From: Pseudomonadota bacterium
Lineage (GTDB): Bacteria > Pseudomonadota > Alphaproteobacteria > Azospirillales > Azospirillaceae
Direction of reading: 5' to 3'
NCBI GenBank assembly: GCA_023412175.1
Contig: JAEYOB010000216.1
Location: 1-5,707 of the forward strand
Length of the DNA stretch: 5,707 nt
This document shows, one piece after another, positions 5,315 to 5,707 of this stretch. The position numbers and the translations under genes are program-made. Every line of letters starts with the position of its first letter. Positions within the stretch are counted from its first letter, which is position 1. The notes beneath the pieces are model-generated. The model was not told the origin of the DNA. It saw only the letters and a program-made list of their open reading frames with translations, and did no database searches.

Positions 5315-5707
5315 TCACCCCCGCAGTCGCCGCAGCACCGTCTCCATCTCGTCCTCCAAGCTAGTCATGAGCGCCGCGGCCGGCTGGCGGCGGGCGAGCC
5401 GGACACCCTGGCCGGCCCAGAGCGACAGGAACTCCGCCCGGCCCTGCTTGCCCGCCGCCGTCCGCATCGGGCGGGTCAGCGCGTTCTGCAGCGGGAAGGG
5501 CAGGATCGTCTCGGGCGCGGCGTCCACCTCATCCATGAAGCGGTTTGCGATTCCTCGCGCCGGGCGGCCGGAGAAGGCCCGCGTCACGCGGGTCTCGTGG
5601 TCGCGGGCGCCGAGCAGCGCCAGCTTGTAAGCCTCGGTCACGCCGGCCTCGTCGCAGGTGAGGAACGCCGTGCCCATCTGTGCCGCCGAAGCCCCCAGCG
5701 CCAAGAC
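5315..5707 (-). CDS. Nitronate monooxygenase (2-nitropropane dioxygenase-like), C-terminal 130 residues
   Basis: The N-terminal part lies beyond the right edge. The visible portion begins VLALGASAAQMGTAFLTCDEAG, which matches the late barrel of the FMN-dependent nitronate monooxygenase family, where the 'QMGTAFL' loop helps bind the flavin phosphate. It continues with TRAFSGRPARGIANRF, a strong family signature, then PFPLQNALTRPMR and LWAGQGVRLAR near the C-terminus. The enzymes oxidise alkyl nitronates, including the toxin propionate-3-nitronate, to carbonyl compounds and nitrite using O2. Members are often annotated generically and may act on other substrates. The gene ends at TGA (5315-5317), convergent with otsB, with only 13 nt between the two stop codons and no intrinsic terminator there. 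Confidence 0.9.
   Translation of the reverse strand, partial: VLALGASAAQMGTAFLTCDEAGVTEAYKLALLGARDHETRVTRAFSGRPARGIANRFMDEVDAAPETILPFPLQNALTRPMRTAAGKQGRAEFLSLWAGQGVRLARRQPAAALMTSLEDEMETVLRRLRG

Overview
The window comes from a very GC-rich (about 70%) alphaproteobacterium, most likely Azospirillum or another Rhodospirillales genus. I infer this from base composition, gene content and a small RNA carrying the alphaproteobacterial MmgR/suhB (alpha-r8) signature decamer. There are no mobile elements, CRISPR arrays, tRNAs or rRNAs. It is ordinary chromosomal housekeeping sequence, with the most interesting signals in the gaps between genes.

Layout, left to right. Positions 1-1266 (minus strand) hold the N-terminal 422 residues of a DamX/ExeA-like AAA protein with one transmembrane helix and a proline-rich outer region. 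The rest lies off the left edge. After a 188-bp divergent gap, 1455-2360 (plus) encodes a ROK-family sugar kinase. A textbook sigma-54 promoter (2362-2376) follows directly and leads into an unrecognised 104-residue protein (2411-2725), which ends at a strong intrinsic terminator (2738-2767). On the minus strand, a possible 20-residue membrane micropeptide (2778-2840) lies downstream of nagA (2921-4060), the N-acetylglucosamine-6-phosphate deacetylase gene, which starts with TTG.

Positions 4061-4494 contain no protein gene but are densely structured. They hold a hairpin-rich stretch upstream of nagA, an approximately 80-nt minus-strand small RNA (about 4229-4308) with its own promoter and terminator, and a plus-strand terminator nested in a larger inverted repeat that touches the small RNA's -35 region. 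otsB, for trehalose-6-phosphate phosphatase, follows at 4495-5301 (plus). It converges with the C-terminal part of a nitronate monooxygenase (5315-5707, minus), which runs off the right edge.

Functional links. The ROK kinase and NagA could act in sequence on N-acetylglucosamine (phosphorylation, then deacetylation), although they are convergent and separated by two small genes. The sigma-54 promoter and the MmgR-like RNA both suggest nitrogen-status control nearby. OtsB is the last step of trehalose synthesis; its usual partner otsA is not in this window. I see no large undescribed multigene system. The best leads are the small RNA locus, the sigma-54-driven small gene and the micropeptide.
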